DNA of 54,015 nucleotides from Caldisericia bacterium. Lineage in GTDB: Bacteria > Caldisericota > Caldisericia > JAAYUI01. The stretch lies in NCBI GenBank assembly GCA_017999835.1, contig JAGNLA010000011.1, positions 1 to 54,015 of the forward strand, in the 5' to 3' direction. Position numbers and translations under genes: made by a program. This document shows positions 25,837 through 34,600 of this stretch, piece after piece. Numbering within the stretch: the stretch's first letter is position 1; every line of letters begins with the position of its first letter. Below the pieces are notes generated by a model that worked only from the letters and a program-made list of their open reading frames with translations, ran no database searches and was not told the DNA's origin.

Positions 25837-27181
25837 GGTTCTCCTTGTGCTGTTTGTTTTTCTTCCTTCTTGCCCAACCTTCAACGATGTTCATTGGCGA
25901 ACGCTCTATGCCAAGAGCGTCAGGAGGAAGGTTTTTGTTAATGACTGAACCGGCACCGGTGTAGGCGTCGTTTCCGATTTCGATTGGAGCGATGAGCATT
26001 GTGTCTGAACCGATAAACACCCTGTCACCGATTTTTGTCTTGTTTTTATTCACGCCGTCGTAGTTGCAGGTGATGGTTCCGGCGCCGATGTTTACGTCGT
26101 CGCCCATCTCGGTGTCGCCAACATAGGAAAGGTGTGGAATCTTTGAGCCCTTTCCCATCTTAACCTTTTTCATGTCTACAAAGCAACCGATTTTTGCATT
26201 TTCTGCAATGTCGACTGGTGGCCTCATTCTGACAAATGGGCCAACCTGTACACCTTTGCCGATTTTTATACCCTTGTCCTCGCCCTTTAGGAATAAGAAT
26301 GGGCCAATTTGGCAGTCGGATTCGATTTCGATGTCCCCCTGAAGGTAGACATAAGGGTATATGGTTACATCGTTTGCGATTTTGACTGATGCCTCGATGT
26401 AGGTTGATTTTGGGTCGATGATGGTGACGCCGTTTAAAGCATGTTTTTTAAGGATGTCTTCCTGAAGCTTTACTGAAATCTGTGTCAGATCCCATCTGTT
26501 GTTTATGCCCTGATACTCTGTTATGTCCTCAACCGATTCTGAAATGATGGATTTCCCTTCAGAGTAGAGGATTGAAATGACGTCGGTGAGATAGAATTCA
26601 TTCTGGTTGTTGTGTGGCTGAACCTTTGCAAGAGCAGGCCAGACGTCTTCGAGGTTAAAAACATAAACACCTGTGTTGATTTCGTTGATCATGCGCTCTT
26701 CGATTTTTGCGTCGACTTCCTCAACGATGTGGGATATTGAGCCAACGTTGTCGCGGACAATCCTGCCATAGCCCATCGGGTCTGGAACCCTTGCCGTGAG
26801 CATGACGCAGGAAACCTTAGTTTGGTCAGCCTTGTCGACCATTCTTTTAAGAGTTGAGGATTTGATAAGCGGTGTGTCGCCACAGACAACGATCATGTAG
26901 CCTTTTCTACCTGCGTAATGGTCTCTGGCTGAGTTGACCGCGTCGCCTGTTCCACGTGGGTCGTGTTGGGTTACATAGCTGAAACCCTCGCCAATAGCTT
27001 CCTTGATTTGGTCAACATCTCTGCATGTTACAAGAGTTATGTCGGTAATTCCTGCATCTTTTATTGAATCAATAACATAAGATACCATTGGCTTTCCCAG
27101 AATTGGGTGCAGGATTTTTAGCGTCTTGGACTTCATGCGCTTGCCGTTGCCGGCTGCCAGTATCAGAGCTGTAGCTTCCAT
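25829..27181 (-). CDS. glmU: Bifunctional UDP-GlcNAc pyrophosphorylase / GlcN-1-P acetyltransferase
   Basis: ATG 27181 yields 450 residues. The N-terminal uridylyltransferase motif is LILAAGNGKRMKSKTLKILH (usual GxGTRM has Lys for Thr). CGDTPLI and the GTGDAV segment follow. The C-terminal left-handed beta-helix holds hexapeptide repeats, MRPPVDIAENAKIGCFVDMK, SKIPHLSYVGDTEMG (acetyltransferase His) and NIGAGTITCNYDGVNK. It makes UDP-GlcNAc, the precursor of peptidoglycan and the ligand of YvcK encoded nearby. It starts 14 bases after tRNA-Gln on the same strand, so the tRNA and the mRNA probably share a transcript. Confidence 0.97.
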   Translation of the reverse strand: MEATALILAAGNGKRMKSKTLKILHPILGKPMVSYVIDSIKDAGITDITLVTCRDVDQIKEAIGEGFSYVTQHDPRGTGDAVNSARDHYAGRKGYMIVVCGDTPLIKSSTLKRMVDKADQTKVSCVMLTARVPDPMGYGRIVRDNVGSISHIVEEVDAKIEERMINEINTGVYVFNLEDVWPALAKVQPHNNQNEFYLTDVISILYSEGKSIISESVEDITEYQGINNRWDLTQISVKLQEDILKKHALNGVTIIDPKSTYIEASVKIANDVTIYPYVYLQGDIEIESDCQIGPFLFLKGEDKGIKIGKGVQVGPFVRMRPPVDIAENAKIGCFVDMKKVKMGKGSKIPHLSYVGDTEMGDDVNIGAGTITCNYDGVNKNKTKIGDRVFIGSDTMLIAPIEIGNDAYTGAGSVINKNLPPDALGIERSPMNIVEGWARRKKNKQHKENHD

Positions 27182-27195
27182 GAGTCTCCTTGGTT

Positions 27196-27270
27196 TGGCT
27201 GGGGAGGCAGGATTCGAACCTGCGGATGGCGGCTCCAAAGGCCGCTGCCTTACCGCTTGGCGACTCCCCA
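27196..27270 (-). tRNA. tRNA-Gln (anticodon TTG)
   Basis: A 75-nt tRNA on the minus strand. The acceptor TGGGGAG pairs with CTCCCCA, discriminator G, encoded CCA. The anticodon loop CTTTGGA contains TTG, and the T arm has GGTTCGAATCC. The first base is U, paired with A at position 72, the weak first pair typical of tRNA-Gln. Confidence 0.95.
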
Positions 27271-27286
27271 AATTGGTGCGGAAAAA

Positions 27287-27315
27287 AGTGTATAATACCT
27301 GATGCGCATTGTCAA
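27287..27315 (-). promoter_or_regulatory. Promoter for tRNA-Gln-glmU operon
   Basis: On the minus strand, TTGACA (27310-27315), a 17-base spacer and TACACT (27287-27292), about 16 bases before the tRNA 5' end. TATACA with a 15-base spacer is an alternative -10. Confidence 0.6.
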
Positions 27316-27383
27316 CAAATCATTTTTCCAGCAATATAATCTGTTTCTTAAACTGGAATTGTACTTAAAATGTATTATCCTTG

Positions 27384-30071
27384 ATGAAGATGAAAAAGCT
27401 TGCGGTTTTAATCTCAATTATGATGTTGATCTCAAATGTATCGGCTGTCAGCGCTGACATCCTGATCTGGAGAATGGCTGGCGGAACGCCACAAAGAGAA
27501 GGTATGTTTACGTCAATGCCTCAGCCGCCGCTGACTTTGCTGTGGCAGACAGAAACGGGACTGGAGATATATGGCTCGGTGCTTACCGATGGCCAGAAGC
27601 TCTTTGTTGCAGGAAATACCAAACAAAATGGCGTTTTTACGTGCCTGGATTGGCAGACTGGCAACTCAGAGTGGAATAAGGATTTTGGTGGCAAATGCCT
27701 CTCTTCCCCTGTAATCTCCGACAACGGTCTCTCTATCGCTTCAACTGACGGACGAATTTATGGTGTTGGGATCGATGGTAAAACGGCATTTTCGGTAAAA
27801 ACGCCGTTTGAAACCTGCACGGCGAAAGCAGATCCATTGGATACTGGTGTAAACCTCATTTATTGCCTTGAGGATTATGGAGCTGGAGTTTTTGCTGTCA
27901 ACCCAAAAACCAACGATAAATCCTGGGAAGTCATACGAAATTCTTCTGGTTATGTCAAAACCAGTCCGTGCGCAGATTCGGGTCTTGTGTTTGTCGCGTA
28001 TAACGATGACGTGGTCAACGCAATCAGGGAAGATGACAACAAAATTGCCTGGGAAAAGGTTGTTGACGATGGGATAACAGGAAACCCAATCATCTGCAGT
28101 GGTAGAATTATTTTCCCAACCCGCAAAGGTGCTCAGTCATTAACTTCTGACAATGGCGTTCTTTCATGGTCTGTGGAGTTTGAGGATAATTTCCATCCAT
28201 ATACGACACCGGCCACAGATGGCAGACTACTTTTTTTTAGTACATCAAACAGGATTTACGCCGTTGACTCACAATCTGGACAAATACAGTGGTCCCAGAA
28301 GTTTGAAAATGTACTTGAATCGGTTTCTTCTCCATCGGTTGCTTCGGGCATGGTGTGTGTTCATGATGGCAAAACCTGTTATTTCTTCCAAACTGAAACT
28401 GGCGAATTGTTGGAAAGATTTCAGGTCAACCCGAATTCTGCTAGCTCAAACATTATCGGTCAGCCATTGGTTTTGTGGGACAGAATCGTTTTTGCTTCGA
28501 CAAACGGAACACTGTTTTGCTGGGGGATTCTCGGTGACAACCCAAATCCTGATCCAAAACCTGATCCCGAGCCAGAACCACCGAAGGAAGAGCCAACGCA
28601 AAAATCGACATTGAAAATCAATGCTCCAGAAAAAGCATACCTGGGTGAGATGGTTGAAATCCCAATAGAACTGATAGATGCGAAGAATTGGACTAACGGC
28701 CAGTTTGTATTTGTGTTTGACAATTCGAAACTGGAATTTCTTGGAGTAAAACCAGGAGAAATGCTGACAAGCCAGAACACTACGCTTGAATTAAAAGCAG
28801 AACCAAACGATTTTGGCGTCAACATTACCGTTTCAATCACAAAAATCGATGGAATATCAGGCAATGGCGTTTTAGCCTACATTGCCCTCAAACCAAAGGA
28901 AACTGGCATGCACAATCTCACAATCATCGATGCCAAAATGACTGACACAAACAACAAAACCCATGAACCGAACATCGAGCCTGATTCGTTTATTGTTGAG
29001 GAGAAACCTCAGCCCGAGCCGGAGCCTGAACCCGAACCAGAACCCGAGCCAGAGCCTCCAGTGGAATTTGAACTTGAGCCAAAAACAACTGATCTTGGTG
29101 TGCTTCTATCGGCAAGGAGCGTTGAGCTGACGCTTGTCCAGAGAAATGGTCAGGTCAACAGTTTTGTGGTCAGATCTTCGGGCGACTATGGCGATTATTC
29201 GCCAAAAACTGGAACAATCCAACCAAACTCAACCCAGAAGATAAACGTGACTGTCAACCCGAAGGACTTAAAACCTGGCGATTATGAATTGGTCGTCTCA
29301 GTCAACATCTTGGACAAGACCCTGACTTCAAACATCAAGTTCAAAATCCCGGAGCAACAATTACCACCATGCATAGACATCCTCCCCGGTTTCCTTGATT
29401 TCGGATATATCCCCAGAGGTCGAGAGGTTTCAATCAATTTCATTATCAGCCTTGACATTGAAGAGGAAATTTCAGGCGTCATCGAGACCGACAAGCAATG
29501 GCTGAAGGTTTCACCTGTTGTCTTTAAGACAAGATCAAAAAGGATTGAGGGCATTGCAACAATCTCGGCATCGGAGCTTCCGGGTGGAGATTCCTTTGAA
29601 GGCCACCTGATGATCAAGACAAAAAATAACGTTTGCAGGGAAGTGAAAGTGCTGGCCAAGGTAAAAACCCAGCCATCGATTCTGCTTGAAATGGACATCG
29701 GCGTCCCGAGTGCAACGATTGCGTCGCTGACTGTACCGCTTGACTCTCCTCCGTTTATCAGAAACAACAGAACGCTTGTGCCAATCAGGTTTGTGTCCGA
29801 GGCTTTCGGCTGCAAGGTTCAGTGGGAAGCATCTTCCAAAAAGATAACCATCTCCAGATTCTCCGACTCAATAACACTGTGGGTTGGGCAAAAACAGGCT
29901 CTTGTCAACGGTCAGGAAGTCAATCTTGACGTTGCTCCTTCGCTTGAAAACTCAACAACGTTTGTTCCAATCAGGTTCATCTCCGAGGCTTTCGGAGCAA
30001 AGGTTGAGTGGTTCTCTGAAACAAGACACATCAAAATAACCTATACCCCGCCTGATGACTTTAATCCATGA
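27384..30071 (+). CDS. Secreted PQQ-like propeller protein with cohesin-like and stalk domains
   Basis: The 895 residues begin with a signal peptide (MKMKKLAVLISIMMLISNV). Residues about 35-385 are propeller blades ('GRIYGVGIDGKTAFSVKT', 'YAVDSQSGQIQWSQKF'). After a Pro/Glu/Asp linker, residues about 405-535 (APEKAYLGEMVEIPIELID, FVFDNSKLEFLG, ISGNGVLAYIALKP) resemble a type I cohesin. A (PE)n linker follows, then two Ig/BACON-like beta domains. The C-terminal 110 residues carry two stalk motifs of the LVPIRFVSEAFGCKVQWE type. It is probably a surface or extracellular scaffold. ATG 27384 has TATTAT five bases before it and no ribosome site; a TTG at 27381 is less likely. Confidence 0.8.
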   Translation: MKMKKLAVLISIMMLISNVSAVSADILIWRMAGGTPQREGMFTSMPQPPLTLLWQTETGLEIYGSVLTDGQKLFVAGNTKQNGVFTCLDWQTGNSEWNKDFGGKCLSSPVISDNGLSIASTDGRIYGVGIDGKTAFSVKTPFETCTAKADPLDTGVNLIYCLEDYGAGVFAVNPKTNDKSWEVIRNSSGYVKTSPCADSGLVFVAYNDDVVNAIREDDNKIAWEKVVDDGITGNPIICSGRIIFPTRKGAQSLTSDNGVLSWSVEFEDNFHPYTTPATDGRLLFFSTSNRIYAVDSQSGQIQWSQKFENVLESVSSPSVASGMVCVHDGKTCYFFQTETGELLERFQVNPNSASSNIIGQPLVLWDRIVFASTNGTLFCWGILGDNPNPDPKPDPEPEPPKEEPTQKSTLKINAPEKAYLGEMVEIPIELIDAKNWTNGQFVFVFDNSKLEFLGVKPGEMLTSQNTTLELKAEPNDFGVNITVSITKIDGISGNGVLAYIALKPKETGMHNLTIIDAKMTDTNNKTHEPNIEPDSFIVEEKPQPEPEPEPEPEPEPEPPVEFELEPKTTDLGVLLSARSVELTLVQRNGQVNSFVVRSSGDYGDYSPKTGTIQPNSTQKINVTVNPKDLKPGDYELVVSVNILDKTLTSNIKFKIPEQQLPPCIDILPGFLDFGYIPRGREVSINFIISLDIEEEISGVIETDKQWLKVSPVVFKTRSKRIEGIATISASELPGGDSFEGHLMIKTKNNVCREVKVLAKVKTQPSILLEMDIGVPSATIASLTVPLDSPPFIRNNRTLVPIRFVSEAFGCKVQWEASSKKITISRFSDSITLWVGQKQALVNGQEVNLDVAPSLENSTTFVPIRFISEAFGAKVEWFSETRHIKITYTPPDDFNP

Positions 30072-30080
30072 GGAGAAAAA

Positions 30081-30449
30081 ATGCTTGCATTTGACATTAA
30101 TATCGACGAACAAAAAAAGATCATCTTTGCAAAGCTTTCTGGCGAACTTGGAGATGAAGCTAAAGTAAAAGCCGTTATCGACCAGTTCTTGTCAGAGGTT
30201 GAGAGCCACAAGTGGTTTAATCTGATTCTCGATGTTTCTGAGCTTGAAATGCCAGGCATTCAGGCTTTTTCAATCCTGGGGAAGTTTGGCAAGGACAAGC
30301 TAGATCAAGCTGCCGGAAACCTGAAGAAGATTGCCGTGGTTGATAATGGCAAGGTAACCGACATGATGTCGGCTTTCTTTATGAAACCGCCGCCAAACAT
30401 GTTTTTTGACAGTGCGGACGCAGCTTTGGAGTTTGTCAGCAGAGACTAG
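30081..30449 (+). CDS. STAS/SEC14-like domain protein
   Basis: The 122-residue soluble protein alternates strands and helices: FDINIDEQKKIIFAKLSGEL, then FNLILDVSELEMPGIQAFSI, and LKKIAVVDNGKVTDM. This is the pattern of SpoIIAA-like STAS/SEC14 domains, which bind lipids or act as switch partners. The assignment is by pattern only. GAGGAGA overlaps the preceding stop, so it is probably co-transcribed with the propeller/cohesin protein. It converges with the lipoprotein at 30454, with four bases between the stops. Confidence 0.6.
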   Translation: MLAFDINIDEQKKIIFAKLSGELGDEAKVKAVIDQFLSEVESHKWFNLILDVSELEMPGIQAFSILGKFGKDKLDQAAGNLKKIAVVDNGKVTDMMSAFFMKPPPNMFFDSADAALEFVSRD

Positions 30450-30453
30450 TTTT

Positions 30454-31584
30454 TTACTTCCCGAAACAATAAACGTTTGCGTCGTTGCAGCCAATGATTA
30501 TCTTGTTGCCTGTAATTATCGGCGATGACCATATGCGGTCGCCTGTCTTGTACGACCACAGTTTTTCGCCTGTAATGGCGTTGAAGCAATAAACATAGTT
30601 ATCTTCGGAGGCAAACCAGACCATTCCGTTTGAAACGGCTGGACTGCTGATAATCCTGCGCATGACTCCGGTGTCGTACGCCCATTTTTGAACACCATTT
30701 CGAGCGTCAAGACAATAGAAGTAACCGTCGTTGGCGCCAAAGTAAATGTTATTTCGCCATATCGATGGTGAGCTTTCCTGGTTTGTACCTATATTTTTTA
30801 CCCATTTTTCTTTGCCGGTCATCATGTCATGGCAGTGCATCTTGCCTTCATAGGTACTGAAAAAAAGTTGGTTTTCTACAACAACTATTGATGTTGTAAT
30901 TGAGCCTGATGTTTGTATCGAGCTTGTTTGTTTGCCTGTGTCTATGTCGATGAGCTTGAGAGTCCCATCGGCGCAGCCTAAAACAAGGTTTGTCCCAAAA
31001 AAAGCCGGGCATCCTCTCGATGAACTGCCGATAGATTTTGCCCATATGATTTCACCATCATTAAGGTTGAGTTTGTAGAATTCGTTCTGGGGACTGCCGA
31101 CACAGAAATAAACGTAATCGGTGTCTACGGTTGGAATTGAAATCTGACCTGAAGGTTTGAATGTCCATATTTGGTCGCCTGTGTTCTGGTCAAGACAGAA
31201 GAGGGAGGGCTCTTTGGTTACGAAAACCACTTTGTCTTTTGTGAGTGCAGCAGGGGAAGTTACTTCATCGCTTGTGTCGTAATTCCAGATTTCCTGACCG
31301 GAGGATTGATCGATGCAATGAAACTTTTTGCCAATCGAACCAACAAAAATCTTGCCGTTGCGCGAGACTGGTGTCTGGATGACGGCACCGGAAGCTGCAA
31401 ATTTCCACAAAAGATCAAGCTGGGAGTCTGGTGGTGCGCAATGTGAATTCTCTATACCGGTGTTTTGCTGGTTGGCGCGAAACATTGTCCAGCCCTGGCA
31501 AGTTGAGGTTGTATTGTCTTCCATGCTGGGACCGCAACCAGCAAGCATGATAAGACAGATTATGGCAATGACTATACGTTTCAT
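30454..31584 (-). CDS. PQQ-binding-like beta-propeller lipoprotein
   Basis: ATG 31584 starts MKRIVIAIICLIMLAGC, a lipoprotein signal with lipobox L-A-G-C; the product has 376 residues. The rest is about seven propeller blades with the repeated pattern 'FHCIDQSSGQEIWNYDT', 'FCLDQNTGDQIWTFK', 'YCLDARNGVQKWAYDT', 'YCFNAITGEKLWSYKT'. It resembles BamB-type and other PQQ-like propellers, but cofactor binding is not implied. A TTGATT-16-TAATAT promoter ends seven bases before the ATG, with no ribosome site. Confidence 0.88.
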   Translation of the reverse strand: MKRIVIAIICLIMLAGCGPSMEDNTTSTCQGWTMFRANQQNTGIENSHCAPPDSQLDLLWKFAASGAVIQTPVSRNGKIFVGSIGKKFHCIDQSSGQEIWNYDTSDEVTSPAALTKDKVVFVTKEPSLFCLDQNTGDQIWTFKPSGQISIPTVDTDYVYFCVGSPQNEFYKLNLNDGEIIWAKSIGSSSRGCPAFFGTNLVLGCADGTLKLIDIDTGKQTSSIQTSGSITTSIVVVENQLFFSTYEGKMHCHDMMTGKEKWVKNIGTNQESSPSIWRNNIYFGANDGYFYCLDARNGVQKWAYDTGVMRRIISSPAVSNGMVWFASEDNYVYCFNAITGEKLWSYKTGDRIWSSPIITGNKIIIGCNDANVYCFGK

Positions 31585-31591
31585 AAAAACC

Positions 31592-31619
31592 ATATTAAGG
31601 GCAATTGTCGGCAAATCAA
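31592..31619 (-). promoter_or_regulatory. Promoter of the propeller lipoprotein gene (leaderless arrangement)
   Basis: On the minus strand, TTGATT (31614-31619), a 16-base spacer and TAATAT (31592-31597), then seven bases to ATG 31584. Confidence 0.55.
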
Positions 31620-31627
31620 CATATGAA

Positions 31628-31656
31628 AACACCCCCTGGTTTGGTCAGGGGGTGTT
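31628..31656 (-). terminator. Terminator of the cysteine-rich repeat protein gene
   Basis: Eleven-base perfect stem AACACCCCCTG/CAGGGGGTGTT with a seven-base loop. On the minus strand it continues into TTTTC. It lies 22 bases past the stop. Confidence 0.88.
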
Positions 31657-31677
31657 CGATGAGTGAATGGAACAGAA

Positions 31678-34600
31678 TCAGTTGCAGTTGATCGAAGTTA
31701 CCGAAACCACAGTAAAACTGATGACGCCAGATGATTCTTTCGGTTCGATATTTGCGGTGATCCTGAAACATTTGCCAACCAGCAGCAGATCGCACAAACC
31801 ATCTTTGCCCATTTGTATCTGCACTTTTTTGCCAGTTTTTATTTCAGTGGCAACAACAGTCGGTGGCGAAACCCAGCAATGAACCTCAGAAACCTTGACT
31901 TCCATTGTGTAAGTCTTTGGTTCAGTCGATGAGCATGGGCAATCCTTATCCTCGATAGATGTGACCTTGATTGTGATCCATGAGGTATTGCCGTCTGCAA
32001 TTTTTCTTCCGCAAACTTTGTAGCAGGAGCCAGCTTTGAGTTTCTTGCAGAGTTCATTGTCGGGGGCGTGGAGCATGTACATTGTGCCTGAAACATCGGT
32101 TACGAAAATAACTCTTGGACTGTTGGAGCATTCAACTTCCTTTATCTGAATACACCAACAATCTTCCTCGGGCTCTCCGCATGGGCAAGGAACGTTTTCC
32201 CAGGAGGTTGACCTGAAGATGGTTTCGCCTGTGGCAAGCTGCTCGAAATTTCCGCAAATCCTGTAGCATTTGCCTTGCTCAAGTTTTCCACATGCTTCGG
32301 CTGATTTGAGATAGACTGTGAATGTCTTGCCGTTTGTATCTACAACATAAGCTTTTGGTTGTGCTGCGCTGCATTCTGTAGAGCGAAGGGTGATGCACAT
32401 GCATGTTGGTTCCTGAGCTGGGCATTCTCCGTCAATCATATCTACCGTCTCAACTTTCATGGTTGGTGGGTTGACTGAGGCGATGGTGCCACAAACCTTG
32501 AAGTTGCTGCCAACGGCAAGCATGGAGCAGAGTTTTTGATCGGAAAAAGTAAGATTCCACGTTACACCGGCAGAATCGGTGCCTGTTGCATAGTTCTGTT
32601 CACAAAGAACGGACGTGATTTTTAGACAAACACATCTTGTCTGTGTCGGTGGCTCTCCGCATGGGCATTCTTCTTGCTCAAGTTTTGTGACATTGAATTG
32701 AACCTGTGCCGAATCAGTGTTGGCAATCGGTGTTCCGCAGACTGTCCAGCATGTGTCTGGCTTGATCTTCTCGCAGTATTCAAGGAGGTTTGTTGGTAGC
32801 ATGAGGAGCATTTTTCTGCCGTTCTTGTCTTCGACGTAGACTTTGCCGGCATCACAGTTGCTTTCGACGGTTTTAACGGTTATGCAGAAACAACGGTCTT
32901 GTTCTTCAGGTTGGCAGTCGCAGTTTTCATCTGGTTTGATGGTTCTGATTTTGATGGCGTTGTCGGCAGATTTGAAGCCTGTGATGATCCAGCATGTGCC
33001 TTCTTCAAGCTTTTCACAAAGATCTCTGTTTGGGAGGAAGCAGGTCCAGATTATGTCCTTGCCAACGACATTTGCTGTGAATTGTGGAATATCCTTGTCG
33101 CAATTGACCTCGAGGATTTTTACGCACAAAGTGATTGTCTCGGGTGTGCTGGAGCAATCACATCCATTGATAATGAGTTGGGAATCGGCAAGAAGCTGGA
33201 TATATGCGCCCTTTACCTTTTTGAAATAACAAAGTTTGAGACAATCACCAGCTTTAATGTCCTTGCAAAGATCGGTGCTGTCAAACAAAAGCTTCCAGCG
33301 TTTTCCATCTCCATCGGCGACGATGGCTACCTTGTTGTCGCAATTGATTTCAACGACTTTGAAACAAACACAGTCTTTAACAATTTCTTCTTCTGGTGGC
33401 GGTTCCTGGCAGCAGTCCTTCACGTCAGGATAGGCAGCCCATTTGACAACCTTGTCGTCTTTGATGCAGAGTTTTGCGCATCCTGAATATTGTGAGATCG
33501 GGAACACGCCCGAATCATCAAGCAGATCAGTTTCGGAGATGTATTTCTTGCCTTCATCTATTGGGCAGTCATCAAAAATGACTACCCACTGCTTTGCGTT
33601 TTCGCTATAGGTGGTTTTCTGCAGCCTACCCTTTATCCACTTGCAGTCGTCCGCCTGTGGGCAGCATTCCTGATCTGGAAGCGCGGTCCATTTTGAGATG
33701 AATCTGCCTGTGAAACAGATTTCAGCGCAACCTGTGTACTGAGAGATCGGATACTTGCCGGTGCTGTCAAGCAAATCTGATTCGGAATAGAGCTCTAGTC
33801 CCTTCTCTTCGTTGCATGGAACAAAAACCACTACCCAGCGTTTGGTTTTTTCGTTGTAGATTGTTTTTGTTATCTTGCCTTTTATGGTTTTGCATGGCGT
33901 TTCTGGGCAGCATTCACCTTCTGGCAACGCCTTCCATGAGACTATGAACCTGTCTTTCCAGCAGATTTCGGCACAACCTTTGTACTGGGAAATCGGATAT
34001 TTGCCTGTCGAATCGAGAATGTCGGTTGCTGCGTATGGTTCTATGCCTTCACCTGCACAGGTCTTGAACTGGATGACCCAACGCTTTCCGTCTTCGTTAT
34101 ACTTCACTTCTTTGATGTAACCTTTTACGGGTTTGCATGGGGTTTCTGGGCAGCACTCCTGGTCTGGAAGCGCTGTCCATTTGACTACGATTCTTTCCTT
34201 GATGCAGACTTCGGCGCAACCTGTGTACTGTGAAATTGGATATTTGCCTGTGCTGTCAAGCAGGTCAGTTGTGCTGTAGAATTCTTGTTCTTTCTCGTAA
34301 CCACACTGCATGAAATAGACAACCCAACGCTTTGAATCCTCGATGTATTTGGTCTTGGTTATTTTGCCTTTAAACGTTTTGCACTCGTCTGTGCCTGGGC
34401 AGCAGTCCTTTTTGTCAGGATAGGCTATCCACTTGGTTATCTCGCCATCTTTGACGCAAACCTTGGCACAGCCTGTGTATTTGAGAATGCTGTGTTTTTT
34501 GTTCTCATCCAGCAGGTCGCTTTTTACCATCACTGTAGTTTCTTTTGTCACACCGTCTTTGCAGAGTGTGAGGGTTATTGCCCAGATTTTATCGGAAATG

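Noticed and set aside
27291-27296. TATAAT on the plus strand as promoter for the 27384 gene
   Set aside because: It is about 90 bases upstream with no -35 except inside the tRNA; the same bases lie between the -35 and -10 of the leftward tRNA promoter.
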